DNA of 64,000 bases from assembly GCA_010909165.1 (NCBI GenBank), contig MU008170.1:868001-932000 (forward strand), written 5' to 3'. This document shows, in pieces, positions 12,701 to 25,198 of the stretch (positions are counted from its first letter, which is position 1; each line of letters opens with the position of its first letter). Source of the stretch: Anthoceros angustus. Its lineage: Eukaryota; Streptophyta; Anthocerotopsida; Anthocerotales; Anthocerotaceae. The notes under the pieces are model-generated. The model did no database searches, was not told the DNA's origin, and was given only the letters and a program-made list of their open reading frames with translations. Made by a program: the position numbers and the translations under genes.

Positions 12701-13121
12701 GGCAAGCTGTGGTGCCTCCTGATACAGTGTGCGGGGCAGTCACACTTGTCTGCTGTGGGCTTGGCAGGAAATGTCACTGGAACTATGTTTGGAGGATGTG
12801 AAGACTGTAGCACGTACATTTGGGTTTCGACTGGAGGTACCATCTGGAAGACCGCATGCTTGTTTGGCAGGACTTGTGCAACCATTTCTGTTTGATGCAA
12901 AAACTCTGCTATTGGTACTGCATTGCAGAAGGAGTCTGTGATAAAAACAACTTACACAGCCAACTTAAGGGCCATGATGCAGGTACATCCGACCCCGTGG
13001 GTTCCCTGGGCTGTATACGATGTATGCATCTCACTCACATGGATGTTTGTTTGTGGGGCAGACTCAATACTTTGCTGCCTTTTGGACCATGATCAAGGAT
13101 GGGACGCCAGCCACACCATAA
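9717..13121 (+). CDS. CARNMT1: Carnosine N-methyltransferase homologue (N2227 family)
   Basis: About sixteen short exons; exon 1 is 9717-9817 and the stop is TAA at 13119-13121. In order the exons give: [15 protein letters not shown], then [49 protein letters not shown] with a Ser/Gly-rich insert, [15 protein letters not shown], a [12 protein letters not shown] block, the SAM-binding [101 protein letters not shown], and a C-terminus of [19 protein letters not shown]. This follows animal CARNMT1 and the plant N2227-like proteins block by block. The family transfers methyl from S-adenosylmethionine to the histidine of carnosine to make anserine; plants lack abundant carnosine, so the plant substrate is unknown. 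All catalytic blocks are present. Confidence 0.9.
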
Positions 13122-16100
13122 ATGACCTTCATTCATCTTCCTTCCAGATTCATTTGCGCCCCTGTTGTTGGATGAGGTGTTGGTAGAATTGGACCTCCCT
13201 CCGTGGCACGACAGCAGCTTGGGGTACAGGACACTCAATGGTGGGAGTCCGGTCACAAGAGAAACGTGAATGGTCTATGCTGCGTGCCCTTTTAATGCGT
13301 GCACAGAAGGAGGAGCGCGGAGCGACTCGGAAGACGGAAAATGTGTCACCACCTCTGTGGGCAGATATTCCCTCCCGCAACCCTTCCTTGAATTCTCTTC
13401 TCAGCTTGGATTGCCGGCAGTAAATAATCATTAAAATAAAGTAAAAGCTGGGTTCGGCCGACCGAGTCTCACGGTGACGCCAGCCTTGCTGGGATCCTCC
13501 AGCAATGCATGCCGCTGTGGGGCCGCGCCATAAACGACTGCGACCACAGCTTCTCCCGTCCGACACGCGGGCCCCGCCTAGCCCTTGACAGGCTCCCCGC
13601 CTGCCCCTTTAATGCACGGGCAGCAGCCGAGTCCGTCTCGGCTCCGGCCGTTGCCGTTCCGTTTCGCGCCATCCTTGAAGTGGAACGCCACGACGCGCAG
13701 TATACCCAGAGTACCATACCGTCGCGAACGAGAAGCTAGGTTGACCGTAGATCCAGCCCGTGGCCGTACCATTCCCCAATATTCGAGCTTATGTTATCAT
13801 GATCTCGCGCGGGACGCTCGGGCCCAACATGCAAAAGCATCACCCGTTATCTTTGCCCTTTAACACGCGCTGCCAACCCGTACGACCAACATTGATGGAA
13901 GCGTGTCGGTATACATTTTGGATCTATTATTGTGAGATTTAATAACATATATATTCTTTTTATGCTTGCAAAATTATGAAGACTTTTATTGAGTTATAAG
14001 ATTGACAGATCAACCTACCAAAATATGTGAGAAGAATAAACGTGTGAAAGGAGGAGAGAAAATTTCTGGAATCACTCAATCCAAACTCAGCCACATGGAG
14101 GCATGGTATAGGTGACTCCAGACGTCCCGAGTTTAGAGAGTGTGATTGGAAGAAGGCTCAAGGAGAGTGTGATTGGAAGAAAGCTCGGAAGATTTTGAAA
14201 AACGAGGTGAAAGTGTAGGCGTGATTGGAAGGAAGTTTTGTTAGAAGAGTTTGGGAAGAGAGGACTTTGTTTAGACAAGCTATGACGCTGGGTAATCTTC
14301 ACCGCAACTCATGTTAACCAAAGCACAATCTTTGTGTGTATCCAAAGCCCAACCCAAAGCTCTCTCTTGTTGCTATGTTACAACCAGTCCATGTATGTAA
14401 TACTTAGATAGCTACCACTATGTAATATCTGTATTAATATTTTATTATTTAAATATATTACAAATATATTAAATATTATACTTATACAAAAAAGTTTTTG
14501 GTTACTGCTAGATAGGTTATAAGGGAGGTTTGGCATATGACGTTGCATGTAGTTAGAGCGGATGGTGGTTCCATCATCACTGCCCTGGCCTGCCCCGATT
14601 CCGATTCCCTTGCTCGCATGGTTGGGGAACTTGGGGGCAGGAGGGGCATGGGGTTGGTAAAACAAGTGCGGGGCAATGATTAAGTGCGGAATAAATGCGG
14701 GGAGTAGGGGAGGGGGGGAAGTAGCGGCAGGGCAAGAGGGGGCGCTGACGGCGTCTGCTCCGCTCACAGCTGGTTGGGCTGTTATAGGGCGGGCGCTGTT
14801 AGGCGCCGGGCTGGCCTGGCCTGGCCTGGCCAGCGGCGCACGCGGGCACATGGATTTTGTGCCATATCTCGTAGCACAGGGGGATTTTCTGGATAGAAGA
14901 GCCCCGGCAGGCCAGCTACTGCTGCTCCATCCTCTGCTCTGCAGTCAATCAACTTGCTTGTCGTGACAAGAAAGGCAGGCCAAGCTGAGCTTGAAATGAG
15001 TGAGAGGCAGCTTCTTCTTCCACCTTCCTAGTTCCTAGCCCCCAGCAGGCAGGATCACACATTCCCATTCGGCCCAGCCAGCCAAGCCAAAAAAGCTCCC
15101 CTGGCCCACTGTTGCAGCTCTGCCGCGCATATCCCCTCGCCTTCTGTCAGCGGCTCCGGCCGAGACACCCGGAATGCGTCGCAAAATGGCCTCCCCGCCG
15201 TCGGGCTGGTGCACTCGCAGCAGCCGCAGCAGCAGCCGGCACCGGATGCCAGGCCGGCGCACGCCGCCTCTGGAGCAGCAGCAAATTTAGCTCCCCCCGC
15301 ACCTGCGTCCTGCGCCATCCTCGGCAAGTAAGTGTGGAAAACACTCTGCACAGCGTGGTTGGGTCTAGCCTAGGCCGCTGCAGCCGCTGCAGCCGCTGCA
15401 GCTGCAGGAAGGCTTTGTTTCCTTTGCTATTGCGAGTGCGGCGCCGCAGCCTGCTGCGGCTCCTGCTTCCCGGTGGCTTATCCGCGTTTTGGATCCGACA
15501 TGCCTCCGCTTCCTTTATTGCTGCCAGCAGGTTTGTGCCCGCACTCTGTCCTCGAACATGCCTATGCCTATCCTTTCCCCTCCAAATGCAATTGCTTTTC
15601 TTCTGGTTGGGCTCTCCGCTGGTGGGTTCCCTGCTCTCTTTGCGCCCCAGCTCGTTGCGCAACCTTTGTCTTCCTCTCCCTTCTTCTTCTTCTCCTCCTC
15701 CTCCTCCTCATGTGCACCGCATCAAGGCGTGTTGTGGGTGGTTGTAATGTGGGTTGGTTTCCCCGGCGCTTGTGTCTCCAGGGGAGCCTCAGGGCGTCTG
15801 ATCGCGGCGCACCGCTGACCGTATTAGTGGGCGGGGCGGGGGATAACCTGCGGGCTGCTTCCCCGTTTGAAGGCCTCTGCGAAAGGCTAGGTTGTGGGAA
15901 GGGAGGTGCTGCGAGAGATGTAGGCCCTTTGCAGCAATCGTGCGACTCAGCTCAAGTGTGGTGCATTTGTACCGACTTCGGGGTACGGGGGCGGAGATAT
16001 TGGATCGGGATTGTGAGGGAGCTTATGCAACCCAGGTTCTGACAGGAACAGGGTCATCGTGCGAGAATGCGGACTGGGTGCTTGTGAGGATCGGATCCTT

Positions 16101-16289
16101 GCTTTGTACAACTTTAAATCTCCGGGGGAAGGAAGTTGGGTGGTGGAGTGTCTATGATGACCGCCATCTGGCTTCATCTAGGCTGGTGAGGTTGCGGGGT
16201 AGCGTGTTAGGAGGACAGGAGCGAGCTGGTTTCGAGACTCAAGGCGCCTGCCAAGATTGCCACGCATTGTTATGAACTTACCTGATCCA
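13122..16289. other. Long gene-free stretch; distal part is probably BRX 5' leader
   Basis: No gene is supported. 13440-13740 is GC-rich. 13900-14520 is AT-rich with a repeated GAGTGTGATTGGAAGAA word (14137-14235) and AT runs at 14400-14500. 14812-14835 is a (CTGGC) repeat. 15210-15250 and 15377-15410 hold CAG/CTG-type repeats (GCAGCCGCTGCAGCCGCTGC). 15680-15710 is a (TTC/TCC) tract. Pyrimidine-rich sequence from 15000 onward fits promoter and 5' leader of the BRX gene, possibly with a leader intron. The open frames here are low-complexity artefacts. Confidence 0.45.
14137..14235. repeat. Short imperfect tandem repeat (GTGATTGGAAG word)
   Basis: The words GAGTGTGATTGGAAGAAGGC, GAGTGTGATTGGAAGAAAGC and GCGTGATTGGAAGGAAG recur within 100 bases in AT-rich DNA. 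No gene overlaps them. Confidence 0.6.
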
Positions 16290-17817
16290 ATGCTAGCCTG
16301 CATAGCATGTTCGAAGAGTGTGTCAGACGACGACTCGGGAGATGGAAGCAGCCCGCATTCCATTGTGACTCGGGACAACCTCAGGTCCCTTACAAGTCAG
16401 GTATGGTCGCTTGACCTTCACGCATCGAATTGCGATCCGTAGCTGCAGGTAGGCTCACCTTCATGTCCATGTACGCTGCACTCGGGTTGAGGTGCTTTTT
16501 CAGTGTCTCGAGTCTGAAGTACTGTTGCCTCCTGTTGCAGCTGAAGCTCATGGCCATCAAATTTTCTGCTGGAGCTTACCGGAATTGCAAACCATGTACC
16601 ACGGGAGGTTATGTGTCCAAGGGACTGCCTGCTTTGCCAGAGGGTGGAGATGGAACTCACTCCAACGGAGAGAGTGGTAACACATCGACAACTTTCCAAG
16701 ATGCTCCTGATAGCCCAGACACGTCAGATGACGGTCTCAAGTCTCACGCCAAAATCCATGCCGAGGAGCAGGTGGACATTGTCTCAGCGGGTGCATTGTC
16801 CGAGATAGATATAGAGGATGCTGCAAGGAACGGCGTGGGAAAGCTGAACAAATCCCACATGCGGAAAACCCCAAAGGGCGACTGGGTTGCTCAGGTCGGA
16901 ATCGGGGTCTTCATCACCTTCACTCCTCTCTCTGATGGTCGGAATGACCTCAAGCGCATCCGCTTCAGGTAAAGTTGCTGCTAACCCTCCGCTACCACAC
17001 CTAGATTCCAGACCAAATCTTGGTTGGATGGTTTTTTTTTGAGATAATGGAATAGTGAACAGTAACAGTTCGGACATTATCTTACATTACTGTGCACCTG
17101 CAGCCGAGAGATTTTTAGCAAGGCCCAAGCAGAAGCTTGGTGGGCGGAGAACTGTGCAAAGGTGTGCGAGGAATACGAAGTTCCTGGCTTCGGACGATCT
17201 GCATCTGCAGGATCTGACGAGGTACTTTGTGAATCCGAATTCTTCAAGCTGTCTTACGTGTGCTTGATCACTAGATGTCCGAAGTATGAGCTTCGTGGAG
17301 CACAGAACTCTAGAATCAACTATTGGAGTAGTTGGGTTTTAGCTTGTTGTCTCTTATTGGGTAGCTGATTCTTTTTTTCCGCAGAAACCTCATAAGGTCG
17401 CGGGATTTACTTCCCCAAAGTTCACACCTGCTGACGCAAATGACATAAGCAGCCCGGGCCGAATGTCCAATGGTGCAGTGGGTTTGCGACCTAAAACTGC
17501 AATGGTAGATACAATACGGCCAGATCACGGTCTGATTCACGAAGACGGGAGTGAGTGGGTGGAAGAAGACCAGCCCGGAGTGTACCTTACCATTGTCGCC
17601 ATGCCAGGTGGTCGAAGGGAGCTGAAACGTGTGAGGTTCAGGTGTGCCCACTTCTCTTCGCCCAACCTCCGTCTCGGAATTCCGACGCTTGTTTTCACTG
17701 GCCTGCCACTAACCTGGGTCTGCATTCTGTGCCAGCCGTGAGAAGTTCCGGGAGAAACAAGCCGAGGCATGGTGGAAAGAGAATCGGAATAGAGTCCTTG
17801 AGCAGTACCTTCAATGA
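16290..17817 (+). CDS. BRX-like: BREVIS RADIX family protein with two BRX domains
   Basis: Five exons: 16290-16400, 16541-16968, 17104-17221, 17385-17641 and 17736-17817; about 331 residues. Start choice: the family begins MLTCIACSK and this reads MLACIACSKSV at 16290, although an in-frame ATG lies 18 bases upstream at 16272. Exon 2 has the conserved AGAYRNCKPC segment, then an acidic/Ser linker and the first BRX domain (GDWVAQVGIGVFITF ... RNDLKRIRFR), finished in exon 3 (SREIFSKAQAEAWWAEN). Exon 4 has the second domain (SEWVEEDQPGVYLTI ... RRELKRVRFR), finished in exon 5 (REKFREKQAEAWWKENRNRV). Both domains are cut by an intron at the same place (after the RFR), as expected from ancient domain duplication. 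BRX proteins are plant-specific and act at the plasma membrane with AGC kinases and at the nucleus in growth control. Confidence 0.93.
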
Positions 17818-19007
17818 TAATGTCTGCAACTTTTCCTGAAGCTGGGTTGCCCGAAGAAGACCGGGACGAGTAAGAATGCAGTGAGAAGGCTCATCATGGA
17901 TGCAAAGCTGGAGTGTGGTCGAAGAAGAGAAACGCAGTACAGCATGGTTGAATGATGAACTGTGCATGGATTCCAGTTGCCCAAGGACAGCCGTCATGTG
18001 CCCATGCATGACGCCACTTCTTGGGCACTCTCCTAGCAACTCGTCTCCCTCTCTTCCTACTAAGTAGGCACCATCGCCCAATGAACTGATTTGTGGTATA
18101 AACTCTGTATGTATATTGTCTTTTTGGTGACATGATGATGCAATTCCTTCACTCTGCGGTGACGGCAAGTTGGACGGTAGCCTTTCTTTATAGTGCGATA
18201 TTTTATGGTCCAAGGATACGGTTGTTCTAACAACAAAAGATAGCCTGGCGTACCTACCACCAGGCCTGAATCTGTAGTTGAAAGAAATGTTGAAAATCGG
18301 GTATCTTCACTTGTTTCTAATCAGGTTGGTAACATTGTCCAACACGTCACTGTGTTGGTATTAAAAGTTCACAGTAACCGCAGTTGCGGGTGGAGGGGAG
18401 GGCTTTCAGGCTTTCAGCTGAAGTGAGTGGGAGCAACTATCTCCTGCGCTGCATCAATCGTGCTTGTGTCTTCTTCTTCCTCCCCTGTCCGGGCAGAAGT
18501 TGGGGCCGCGGCCTCGGCCTCGTCGTCGTCTCATCTTTGCTGTCCTGTTACGCCAGTTGCAGTTGCGGCGCCAAGAACAATCTGGCTTCTACAGTTGCAG
18601 GCCTCTGCCTCTGCAAAATGCCACAAGAGGCCCAGCAACTGCAACTGGTGGAAAGAATGTCGCCCAAGTTGCTCACAAGAGCGGGGAATGGGCTGTGCAC
18701 CAGGCTGTCAGGAGAAGCCAAGCACCGCGCACCCTTCTTGGGCTGGATTCTCAGGTAACCGGTCTTTACAATTTCGCCCCGCTCCTGCACTGCACATCCT
18801 ATGCCCCTCCGCTTCTTGCATTTCAAATGCAAATTGTGTCATTCTTTCACCATGGGCATCTGTGGGAGGAGTGGGTTGATTTGTCGTCACTTCGTCACAT
18901 CTGGTTGGAGTGTGCAGATGCCACAAGGATGGAGCGGAGTGGGGAAGTGCTGAATAGGAGACGGGAGTGCGGAATAGGGTGTCACTCGGGCACGAGAATG
19001 GTCTGCG
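17818..19007. other. Intergenic region and probable trihelix 5' leader
   Basis: 17818 to about 18250 is probably the 3' UTR of the BRX gene. 18250-19007 has no supported gene. 18450-18620 is rich in GCAGTTG/CTGCAA words. A plausible splice donor (CTCAGGTAACC, about 18753) may mark a 5'-leader intron of the trihelix gene. Confidence 0.4.
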
Positions 19008-20366
19008 ATGGAAGCGATGGCAGGTGGAGGAGGAATTGGTTTAGGTCTGGTTCTGGAGCACCCCGCACTTGTGCACCCGCCGAGCCTGCTCTCGCAAGCC
19101 GCCGACCAAGCGCAAGCCAGTGGCAGCAGCAGGGGGAGTGAGCGGCAGCTGCCTCTGGAACTCAAGGCAACGCCCAGGAGCAAGAGCAAGTCGCTGGCTA
19201 TGAGTGATGAGGAGGATCCCAGCAACGTGGAGGACTGTGGGACGGAGGCCAAGAACAAGAAAGGGTCTCCGTGGCAGCGGATGAAATGGACGGATGCCAT
19301 GGTGAAGCTGCTCATCGGGATGGTGCTGTTGGTCGGGGAGGACGGGTGTCTGGAAGGGTTGGAGAACAGCAACAAGAGGAAGGTTGGGATCTTGCAGAAG
19401 AAGGGGAAGTGGAAGTCTGTGGCTCAGCTCATGATGGACAAGGGTTGCTATGTGTCTCCGCAGCAGTGTGAGGACAAGTTCAATGATTTGAACAAGCGGT
19501 ACAAGAGGCTGAACGATGTCCTGGGCAAGGAGAATGCGGCTGCTGTTTCAGTTAACCCGAGCCTGCTGAGTTCCATGGACCATCTCAGCCCTAAGGCCGT
19601 GGATGATGCTAGGAAGATTCTCAGCTCCAGGCATCTTTTCTACAAGGAGATGGTGGCTTATCATAACGGGGACACGGCAACCCTCGCTGTGGACCTGGAG
19701 TTCCACATCCCGCGTCCGAACCTGGCTCACAAAGATCGAGAGATGATGGAAGCGGTGAGGAGTAAGTATGACAACAGCGAAGAGGAGGATGAGGAGGTGG
19801 AGGAAGAGGACGAAATGGATGATGATTACAACGAGGAAGATGCTTGTCAGGGTCAGGAAATGGATGTAGCTGGCCGGGAGCTGCCTCAGGTGTCTTCCCT
19901 GTCGTTGAAGAGGAGGAAAGTTCTGCAGCAGCTGGAAGATTCGGACATGGCGATGGCAGATGCGCACACAGATGACTGTCATGGTAAAGATCCGGATGTC
20001 ACAAACGGGGTGCTGATGAAGGTGGTTCATGAGAACTTCAAGACACCGAAGGATCATCAGCAGCAATGGCTGAAGTCCAGGACTATGCAACTGAAAGAAC
20101 AGAAAATGGGGCTGCAGGCCGAGGCATTTAACCTGGAGAAGCAGCGGTTTAAATGGCAGAAAACCACGTGCAAGAAGGACAGGGAAATCGAGAGGTTGCG
20201 GCTTGAGAATGAGAGAATGAAGCTGGAAAATGAGCGTATTGCACTCCAGCTTAAACAGCGGGAGTTGGAAATGAATTCCAGGAGACCTGAGGTGTCCATG
20301 ACATCCATTGCCCTCCTCCTGGAGAAACTTCATGCCACTGACAAAAAGGAGACAGAAGACAACTGA
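19008..20366 (+). CDS. Trihelix DNA-binding transcription factor
   Basis: Single-exon gene of 452 residues. The trihelix (Myb/SANT-like) domain starts near residue 89 with WQRMKWTDAMVKLL and continues through KRKVGILQKKGKWKSVA and CEDKFNDLNKRYKRLND (to about residue 168). This pattern matches the plant trihelix clade that includes the Arabidopsis hypoxia regulator HRA1 and its relatives. A highly acidic tract lies near residues 249-275, then a basic LKRRK nuclear signal. The C-terminal quarter is a long charged coiled coil (KEQKMGLQAEAFNLEKQ ... RLENERMKLENER), likely for dimerisation. A second Met at codon 4 is an alternative start. Target genes cannot be read from sequence. Confidence 0.9.
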   Translation: MEAMAGGGGIGLGLVLEHPALVHPPSLLSQAADQAQASGSSRGSERQLPLELKATPRSKSKSLAMSDEEDPSNVEDCGTEAKNKKGSPWQRMKWTDAMVKLLIGMVLLVGEDGCLEGLENSNKRKVGILQKKGKWKSVAQLMMDKGCYVSPQQCEDKFNDLNKRYKRLNDVLGKENAAAVSVNPSLLSSMDHLSPKAVDDARKILSSRHLFYKEMVAYHNGDTATLAVDLEFHIPRPNLAHKDREMMEAVRSKYDNSEEEDEEVEEEDEMDDDYNEEDACQGQEMDVAGRELPQVSSLSLKRRKVLQQLEDSDMAMADAHTDDCHGKDPDVTNGVLMKVVHENFKTPKDHQQQWLKSRTMQLKEQKMGLQAEAFNLEKQRFKWQKTTCKKDREIERLRLENERMKLENERIALQLKQRELEMNSRRPEVSMTSIALLLEKLHATDKKETEDN

Positions 20367-21094
20367 TGCGGGTGGCCCAAAAAAATATATCATTTGCGCC
20401 TCTAGCCTGCTGATTCTTACAGGTTGAACGGGATATTATTTTCTAAGCCTCTATCTTCCCTGTCCAGGTGTGTGTTACAGGGAGTGTCAAATCCGTGCTA
20501 ATTCTTGTAGGCTAAAAGGAGATCTCTCCGCAGCCTGTCATCCTGTGCAGACCTCCTGACAGGGTGAAGGGAAGTTCATTTCTATTCCCTGTCACAGTGA
20601 GTTCCATCTGTTTGGCTGCCGGTGGCCAAAATTGGGATGAGATGTTTTCCACGGTTGTGTACCAGGCTGGTGCGTAACTAGTTGCCTTGGGCATATGAAC
20701 CCATTACACCACCTCCTGCAATGGTCTACCAATGAGTGACGTGGAAAAGGTTTCTCCGGATGGCCAACCTCCTAGGTTGCTGCATGTCCAAAGATTTTGC
20801 CCGAAATTCCAGGACAACACTGATAGCTGGAGGCAAACGAAACCAACTTCTTGCACTTGTACTGTGTGTCTGCATCAGCCAGATGAAAGGCTTCAAGCTT
20901 GGCTCCGTATGTGATAAGAGGAACCAACCCAATGCAGCGTGGTCGACCAGGAGGGGACCACGAACCACTTCAAATTTTGCCACCGAATAATAACAACGAT
21001 GGTGTAGGAATGGGTAGCCCTGTACTGTAGGTCCAATCCCCAAAGAATGCGGAGCAATTTCTACGTATCTGAGACAGATGATGTGATTGGTGCC
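20367..21094. other. Convergent intergenic region
   Basis: Lies between the 3' ends of the trihelix (plus) and TBL (minus) genes. It probably holds both 3' UTRs. No coding or repeat signal seen. Confidence 0.4.
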
Positions 21095-22659
21095 TCAGCT
21101 TAAAGATGATTCGGGTCGAGGTCCCCAGACTCCCTGGCCTTTTCGCAGAAGAGAAGCATACAGAAGCTCATTCCAGACATCCGGAACTCCTGGAAGACAC
21201 CAGTGGCTGCAATCCATTTTGATGTCACCCCACTTGGACACATGGCCATCAATCCGCATATCAGATAAAACCGTAACGTTTAGCACTGGAATCATAGTCC
21301 TTTTGGATTGCAGAGCCTGTTCCACCGCACTCACTTGTGGGTAGTCCATCTCCGAATAGGGCAGCCTATGAAGATTCGGTTCAGTTGCGCCGGCACACAA
21401 TGGATTTTCAGGAAAACCTCTGCCAAAACCGACCACACCAGGAGAAAATCAATCAGCAACCAACTCACCGGACGCCTTGCAAAGAGACATCCCAATGCAA
21501 GGCCGATCTGATGCTTACCCCCAATGGTCGGGAGCAAAGTTTCGGAAAAACACATTGGTTTCATTGGTGTCGATATTCCTCTCCACCCAGGATGCCCATG
21601 TCTGCAGAGCTAGGCTATGGGCCGTGGGCACTTTGATTCCAAGCTGTAGCCTCCCACCCTTTGAAAAATACACGTTCCTGCGTGTTCAGCCTTGCTTCAG
21701 AACACATAACCGCGAAGAGGGCAAGCGGAGGAACTGAAGGATTCTAAGCAGCTGGAACCAGAAATGGAAATGGCACTAACTTGTCGTATGTTTTGTCGCG
21801 AGTCCACCAGTGACCAGAGTTGACAACCAGGACATTTGCACCCCTGCATTTCTCCAATGCAGGGTCCACTACATCCAGCACCAATGTGGACCTCACTCTC
21901 TTCGGCGACCGTTCGGGAGGCTTAGCACTGGCAATAAGATAAGGTGAGCGGTAGAACTCGACGGTGAGGTTGAACGAGCTGAATCTGACAGCCATGAAGC
22001 CAGTGGTCTTCGATATCTGCCTGCCATTCACTTCGAAAAACGACATCTTGTCGGGTACAGCTTCTGCAAGCAGGCAGATGAATGACTCCCATTGCGTCCT
22101 CCCCATAGAATCTCCCACAAACACAACACGTAAGCCCCGTAACCTCTCCAGCACGTCCTGAGCATCAAACCTGCATCAAACCAAACCAACAACCAACCAA
22201 ACCAAGTACTCTCAGACATGAAGCCATGCGAGTCTCAGCTCCTCCTGCCCAAAGCAATGCCAAGAGGCTTAACCTGGGAAGGTTACAACCATCGGGCTGC
22301 CATCGCCAGTGCCTGTAGCCGTCATCAGGTCGGCCCTTCTCTTTACACCTAAACCCGATCTCAGCGAAGGGGCAGTCAGGTGCCTCATACAGGGGGTAGG
22401 ACGAGTCATACATCCAGCGGCCAGTGAAAAAGTCGCACTCACTCTCCGCTGCCAACGACTCTTCACGAGGCAACACATTGGCGTCCGCAGAAAATGATTC
22501 CCATTTCCTCCGATCCCGAAGCAGGAACGGAGAGAAAACAAGCATCGCTGCCGAGAGCAGGCAAACCACGCCAAAAACAAACCAGCCACTCCCCCTCCCC
22601 CCGGGCTCCGAGCTCTGCTGCTTCTGCGCCAGTCCAGAACAGAAAAGGCCTGACACCAT
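21095..22659 (-). CDS. TBL: Trichome birefringence-like (TBL) polysaccharide O-acetyltransferase
   Basis: Four exons on the minus strand: 22659-22274, 22170-21781, 21677-21519 and 21419-21095, giving 419 residues with all phases agreeing. Residues about 27-48 are one hydrophobic segment (WFVFGVVCLLSAAMLVF), so this is a type II Golgi membrane protein. The TBL domain follows (ESECDFFTGRWMYD ... PDCPFAEIGFRCKEKGRPD ... WRWQPDGCNLPRFDA). Then comes the PC-esterase domain with its GDSMGRTQWES nucleophile motif and the C-terminal DCSHWCLPG, which supplies the Asp and His of the triad. TBL proteins acetylate wall xylan, mannan, xyloglucan or pectin; the polymer cannot be assigned here. Nothing essential is missing. 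It converges with the trihelix gene. Confidence 0.93.
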
Positions 22660-24049
22660 CTTCTCACCTCAGCTCCCGGACAGTGGAATGCCCGTTCCTG
22701 CAGAATCGGCAGCTGCACCTATCAATCCAATTCAGCACTCTCTTCTCCACCACCACCATCGCTCAACGGCTGAGTCAGAATCCCTCCAACCCGACCAAAC
22801 CAAACCACATCGATGCACTGTCCCACCACCTGAACCTGAACCAGAACCTGCACCTGACCCGATCCCCTCCCGGTTCCGCTTTCCTAAGCAAAGCCACTGC
22901 TGCGAGAACTAAACAAAGGCAGCTCCTTCTCCTGCCAATGCTCCAGCATCAAGCTTGAAACGATCCTGGATTTCCCTTCCTGCCTCAAACAATCAAGCAA
23001 TGCGGAATAGGTAAATCCAGACTCCCGCAGACAGCTCAGCGTCCTTCCCATACACCAGTACACGGCAGCCTCCAGGTTCCTGCAGGCTGCAGCCCGAGGG
23101 AAGAGCCGCGTGCGTCCCCCACAAGCGCAGCTGCGAGAGAACCCGTCCCCTCCCGTTCTGGCCCGTTTTCGTACGTGTCCACACCGCGTCACCGGTTCCG
23201 ACCTCTCACCCCGACTGTAGAATTTTCACATTGACCGGAGGACCCAGTCTGCAAGTCTCCATACATATGTTTAGTCCCAGTCGTGCATGTTTCTCAAGTT
23301 TAATCTTTTCCCCGTCAGGCAGGGACAGGCTAACAATACTAGACAGCTCCATTCCGCACTCTCCTTGTGTGATTATGTTGTGCTGTGGTTTTTGCGTACA
23401 ACACCCCGCACCGCCTTGATGTGATTTACGTGTTGTGCTTGTGGTATATGCGTTTCTTATTTGTGGCATATGCGTTTTCCATTCCTTCATTAAATTTTCT
23501 AGCTATATGAATATAGTGGCCATCTATAGTCGCAGTGATGGTGTACGAGACTCATTTCGTTTTATTTGTGAATCGGGTCCCGCTTGCATCTGTTTATTGT
23601 TCTATTACTACTCTTAATCGAAGCTCCAATGCGTTTCCTATTGCTCCTTCACGATATGGTCACATTGCCCCTTCCCAATATGCTCACATTGCCCATCCAC
23701 GGTATGCTCACATTGCTTCTTCACGGAATGCTCACAAAAGGGTTGAGAAAAGTTGCACAATATGGTTGTGTATTCAAGTAATAAGAATGCATGTAAGTCC
23801 GATTCGATTCACATGTTCGATATGTCATGGTCATTTTGAAAAGGCTAAAATGACCACTACGATGGTCATTTGCATGATGGTCATCATGTCATTCATTGAT
23901 TGAGGTGATTTTGGTTCCCGTTGTGGCTGTTGGTTACATCTCATGCAATTTTTTAAGACCACCCAAGTCCGGCCCGTTTTCTGTAGTGAGCAACTCCAAA
24001 ACCGGAGGGCATTCGTTCTCCCGTGATAGAAGTGGACTTGTGTTGAATG
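22660..24049. other. TBL upstream region and repeat-flanking DNA
   Basis: 22660 to about 23200 is C-rich and probably TBL promoter and leader. 23400-23900 is AT-richer and holds a short tandem repeat. The DNA just before 24050 is the LINE target site. Confidence 0.4.
23640..23740. repeat. Four-unit ~26-bp minisatellite
   Basis: Units of the form TTCACGATATGGTCACATTG / CCACGGTATGCTCACATTGC repeat about four times with point differences. No associated gene. Confidence 0.7.
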
Positions 24050-24065
24050 CCCTTCGGCTATTGAT
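24050..24065. repeat. Target-site duplication, left copy
   Basis: CCCTTCGGCTATTGAT matches CCCTTCGGCTATCGAT at 28740-28755 at 15 of 16 positions. A run of ten T (24065-24074), which is the complement of the LINE poly(A) tail, follows directly. Confidence 0.85.
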
Positions 24066-25157
24066 TTTTTTTTTAATTTGGTATTTTAAAAATAAATCAA
24101 AACAACCCCGGGGGAGAAATCTTCAACAAGGGTTCTGATTCCCTATGTTACACATCGTATCATCCCAACAGGAAGAGACTATACTCTTCCCGAGGTCATC
24201 TGAGTATGTGCCTAGATACCATCGCAAGTTATGTAGGACTTGGGAAAAACTCCCTCACCCACTAAAACTCCCCACCTTTACCTTTGCCCGAGAATAAGGG
24301 CTGCCATACATTGCTGCGTCGGCTCCAATAAAATCGCCATCTTGAACCTGTCTCGTCCCAAACCACCTGTCTCCCCAACCCCTAACAAATCGTTGCCCTC
24401 ACCCAAGAACGTGCACTCCCTAGGGAAGGCCTTCTGCATCCTTCCAATAGGACCTGCCCCACCAAGATGATGATTTCGAATTCATCCCAGGTCACCCTTA
24501 AGGGCGGCCCAGAAGGTGGGTAATACCTCCGCCAGAAAAAGGGCCACCGGGACGAAACCCGGGGTGTCCCCTTTCTTCAAGGGGCAAGTCCAGCCAGAAA
24601 GTGCGGACCCTCTCACAGAACCCCCTAAGAGAACAACTACTTTATCCTCACCCCTTCACTCTGAAAACCCAGGAACCTGTTGCACAGCTTTGCGAATGAG
24701 CTCTCCCATAATCCTCTGCCGCGCCGGGAGGACGTGGTTGCACTCAAGAAGAAGATGTGCTAAAGATTCCCCCCCCCTGATCTGCATTGCAGAGAGGGCA
24801 GTTCAAGGGTGTGTTCGGAGGCACCACCCCAAACCGAATAGCGGCGTCTGCCAGCATGAGAGCCCTTGTTCTAGCCTGGATGACATGAGTAACTGCTGTA
24901 GCCGGAACATCAAACTGGCGAGAAGCCTGTGAGATAAACCGACGAGAAGCCGAGAAACCCCTTTGGACATACAAAGGCAAACCGATGGTACTAGTATTTC
25001 GTTCGAGTTGGCTCCAAGCAGCACGGCAAAACGATTTAAGGTGTGACTCAAGACCCTCAAACCTCTCCAGGGGGCGAGCCCCAAATCCGTTCACCCTCTT
25101 CTGCCCGTTATAGACGCAAGTGTGTTTGTGTCTCTTGTTTCGATGGGGTCGGTACTT

Positions 25158-25198
25158 GAAGAGGTCTCCAACATAGGAAGAGAGTCTCCAACATAGGA
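25158..25198. repeat. 21-bp tandem duplication in LINE
   Basis: GTCTCCAACATAGGAAGAGA plus one base occurs twice head to tail. Its length keeps the reading frame, adding seven residues to the LINE C-terminal part. Confidence 0.75.

Noticed and set aside
15147-15747. Open frames on both strands upstream of BRX
   Set aside because: They are produced by CAG/CTG and CTT repeats; no domain or conserved feature.
19548-20393. 281-codon minus-strand ORF
   Set aside because: Antisense shadow of the trihelix gene with Leu/His/Phe-rich text and no domain.
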